Source: Rubrobacter sp. (GTDB lineage: Bacteria; Actinomycetota; Rubrobacteria; Rubrobacterales; Rubrobacteraceae). Taken from it: a DNA stretch of 6,994 nucleotides. Position 1 is the stretch's first letter. Every line of letters begins with the position of its first letter. The notes below the pieces were generated by a model. That model made no database searches. It saw only the letters and a list, made by a program, of their open reading frames with translations, and was not told the DNA's origin. Below are positions 6,463-6,994 of the stretch, piece by piece. The stretch covers positions 1 through 6,994 of the forward strand of contig JADDPY010000680.1 in NCBI GenBank assembly GCA_016781635.1, written 5' to 3'. The position numbers were made by a program, and so were the translations under genes.

Positions 6463-6994
6463 CTAGCGCCTCCTTCCCTTACGACGCCTCCGGACGATCA
6501 AGGCGTCCGACTGCTTGTGCTTCTTCCTGGTGGGCGAGCCCTGCGCGAGCTTGCCCGTCGGGCTGACCGGGGCCCGGCCCGACGTCGACTTGCCCTCGCC
6601 ACCGCCGTGCGGGTGGTCGACCGGGTTCATGACGGTACCACGCACCGTCGGCCTGATGCCGAGGTGACGCTTACGTCCGGCTTTACCCCAGCGCACGTTC
6701 TGGTGCGACTGGTTTCCGACCACACCTACGGTCGCCCGACACTCGCTTCGCACCCTGCGCCGCTCCCCGGAGGGAAGCCGCAACGTCACGTAAGCGCCCT
6801 CGCGCGCCGTAAGCTGGGCACTCGTGCCAGCACTACGCGCCATCTGAGCGCCACGCCCTGGCTCGAGCTCGACGTTGTGGATCACGGTACCCACCGGGAT
6901 CCTGTTCAAAGGCAGCGCGTTGCCGACATCCACGTCGGCGTCCGGGCCACTCTCCACGATGCTCCCGACCGTGAGGTTGCGCGGCGCCAGGATG
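6463..6994 (-). CDS. rplB: 50S ribosomal protein L2, 5' end beyond window
   Basis: L2 is a primary 23S rRNA-binding protein needed for subunit association and peptidyl-transferase centre assembly. Only the C-terminal 176 residues of about 275 are present; the frame is open to the right edge (the first complete codon ends at 6993). Visible motifs are [46 protein letters not shown], and [11 protein letters not shown] at visible residues 124-134, which contains the His equivalent to the functionally important E. coli His229. The tail [11 protein letters not shown] is the usual basic end. Its last codons (GGA AGG AGG CGC) contain the rpsS ribosome binding site. L23, L4, L3 and S10 would be expected upstream. 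Confidence 0.98.
   Translation of the reverse strand, partial: ILAPRNLTVGSIVESGPDADVDVGNALPLNRIPVGTVIHNVELEPGRGAQMARSAGTSAQLTAREGAYVTLRLPSGERRRVRSECRATVGVVGNQSHQNVRWGKAGRKRHLGIRPTVRGTVMNPVDHPHGGGEGKSTSGRAPVSPTGKLAQGSPTRKKHKQSDALIVRRRRKGRRR

Overview
The window is a stretch of bacterial chromosome occupied entirely by ribosomal protein genes. All are read from the minus strand, so transcription runs from the right edge to the left edge. In transcription order the genes are rplB (5' end off the right edge), rpsS, rplV, rpsC, rplP, rpmC, rpsQ, rplN, rplX, rplE, rpsN (zinc type), rpsH, rplF, rplR, rpsE, rpmD and rplO (3' end off the left edge). This is the canonical S10 operon followed by the spc operon. 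The rest of S10 (rpsJ-rplC-rplD-rplW) would be expected beyond the right edge, and secY beyond the left edge.

The DNA is GC-rich with strong G/C bias at third codon positions, and 6 of the 16 visible start codons are GTG or TTG. Other clues are a short zinc-binding S14, S5 with a Gly/Arg-rich N-terminal tail, and the general look of L2, S3, L5 and L6. Together these suggest a high-GC Gram-positive lineage, perhaps a deep-branching actinobacterium such as Rubrobacter or a relative. The assignment is from memory of family sequences and is tentative.

Region by region: 4093-6994 is the S10 part (L2, S19, L22, S3, L16, L29, S17) and 1-4093 is the spc part (L14, L24, L5, S14, S8, L6, L18, S5, L30, L15). 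The genes abut or overlap throughout. No gap exceeds 15 nt, and five junctions overlap by 1 or 4 nt (TAGTG three times, TAATG once, ATGA once). There is no room for an internal promoter or terminator between genes, and I saw none. The window is best read as one long, translationally coupled message that supplies both ribosomal subunits stoichiometrically. Most Shine-Dalgarno sequences lie inside the last codons of the preceding gene.

Gene order and cores are ordinary. The unusual features are tails. S5 has about 75 extra N-terminal residues dominated by exact PGGRGGG heptads, and S17 has about 60 extra acidic N-terminal residues. I also note two TTG starts (rpsC, rpsE) in nearly identical sequence contexts. 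I found no mobile elements, RNA genes, CRISPR arrays or credible plus-strand genes, and nothing that looks like an undescribed system beyond these ribosomal protein extensions.
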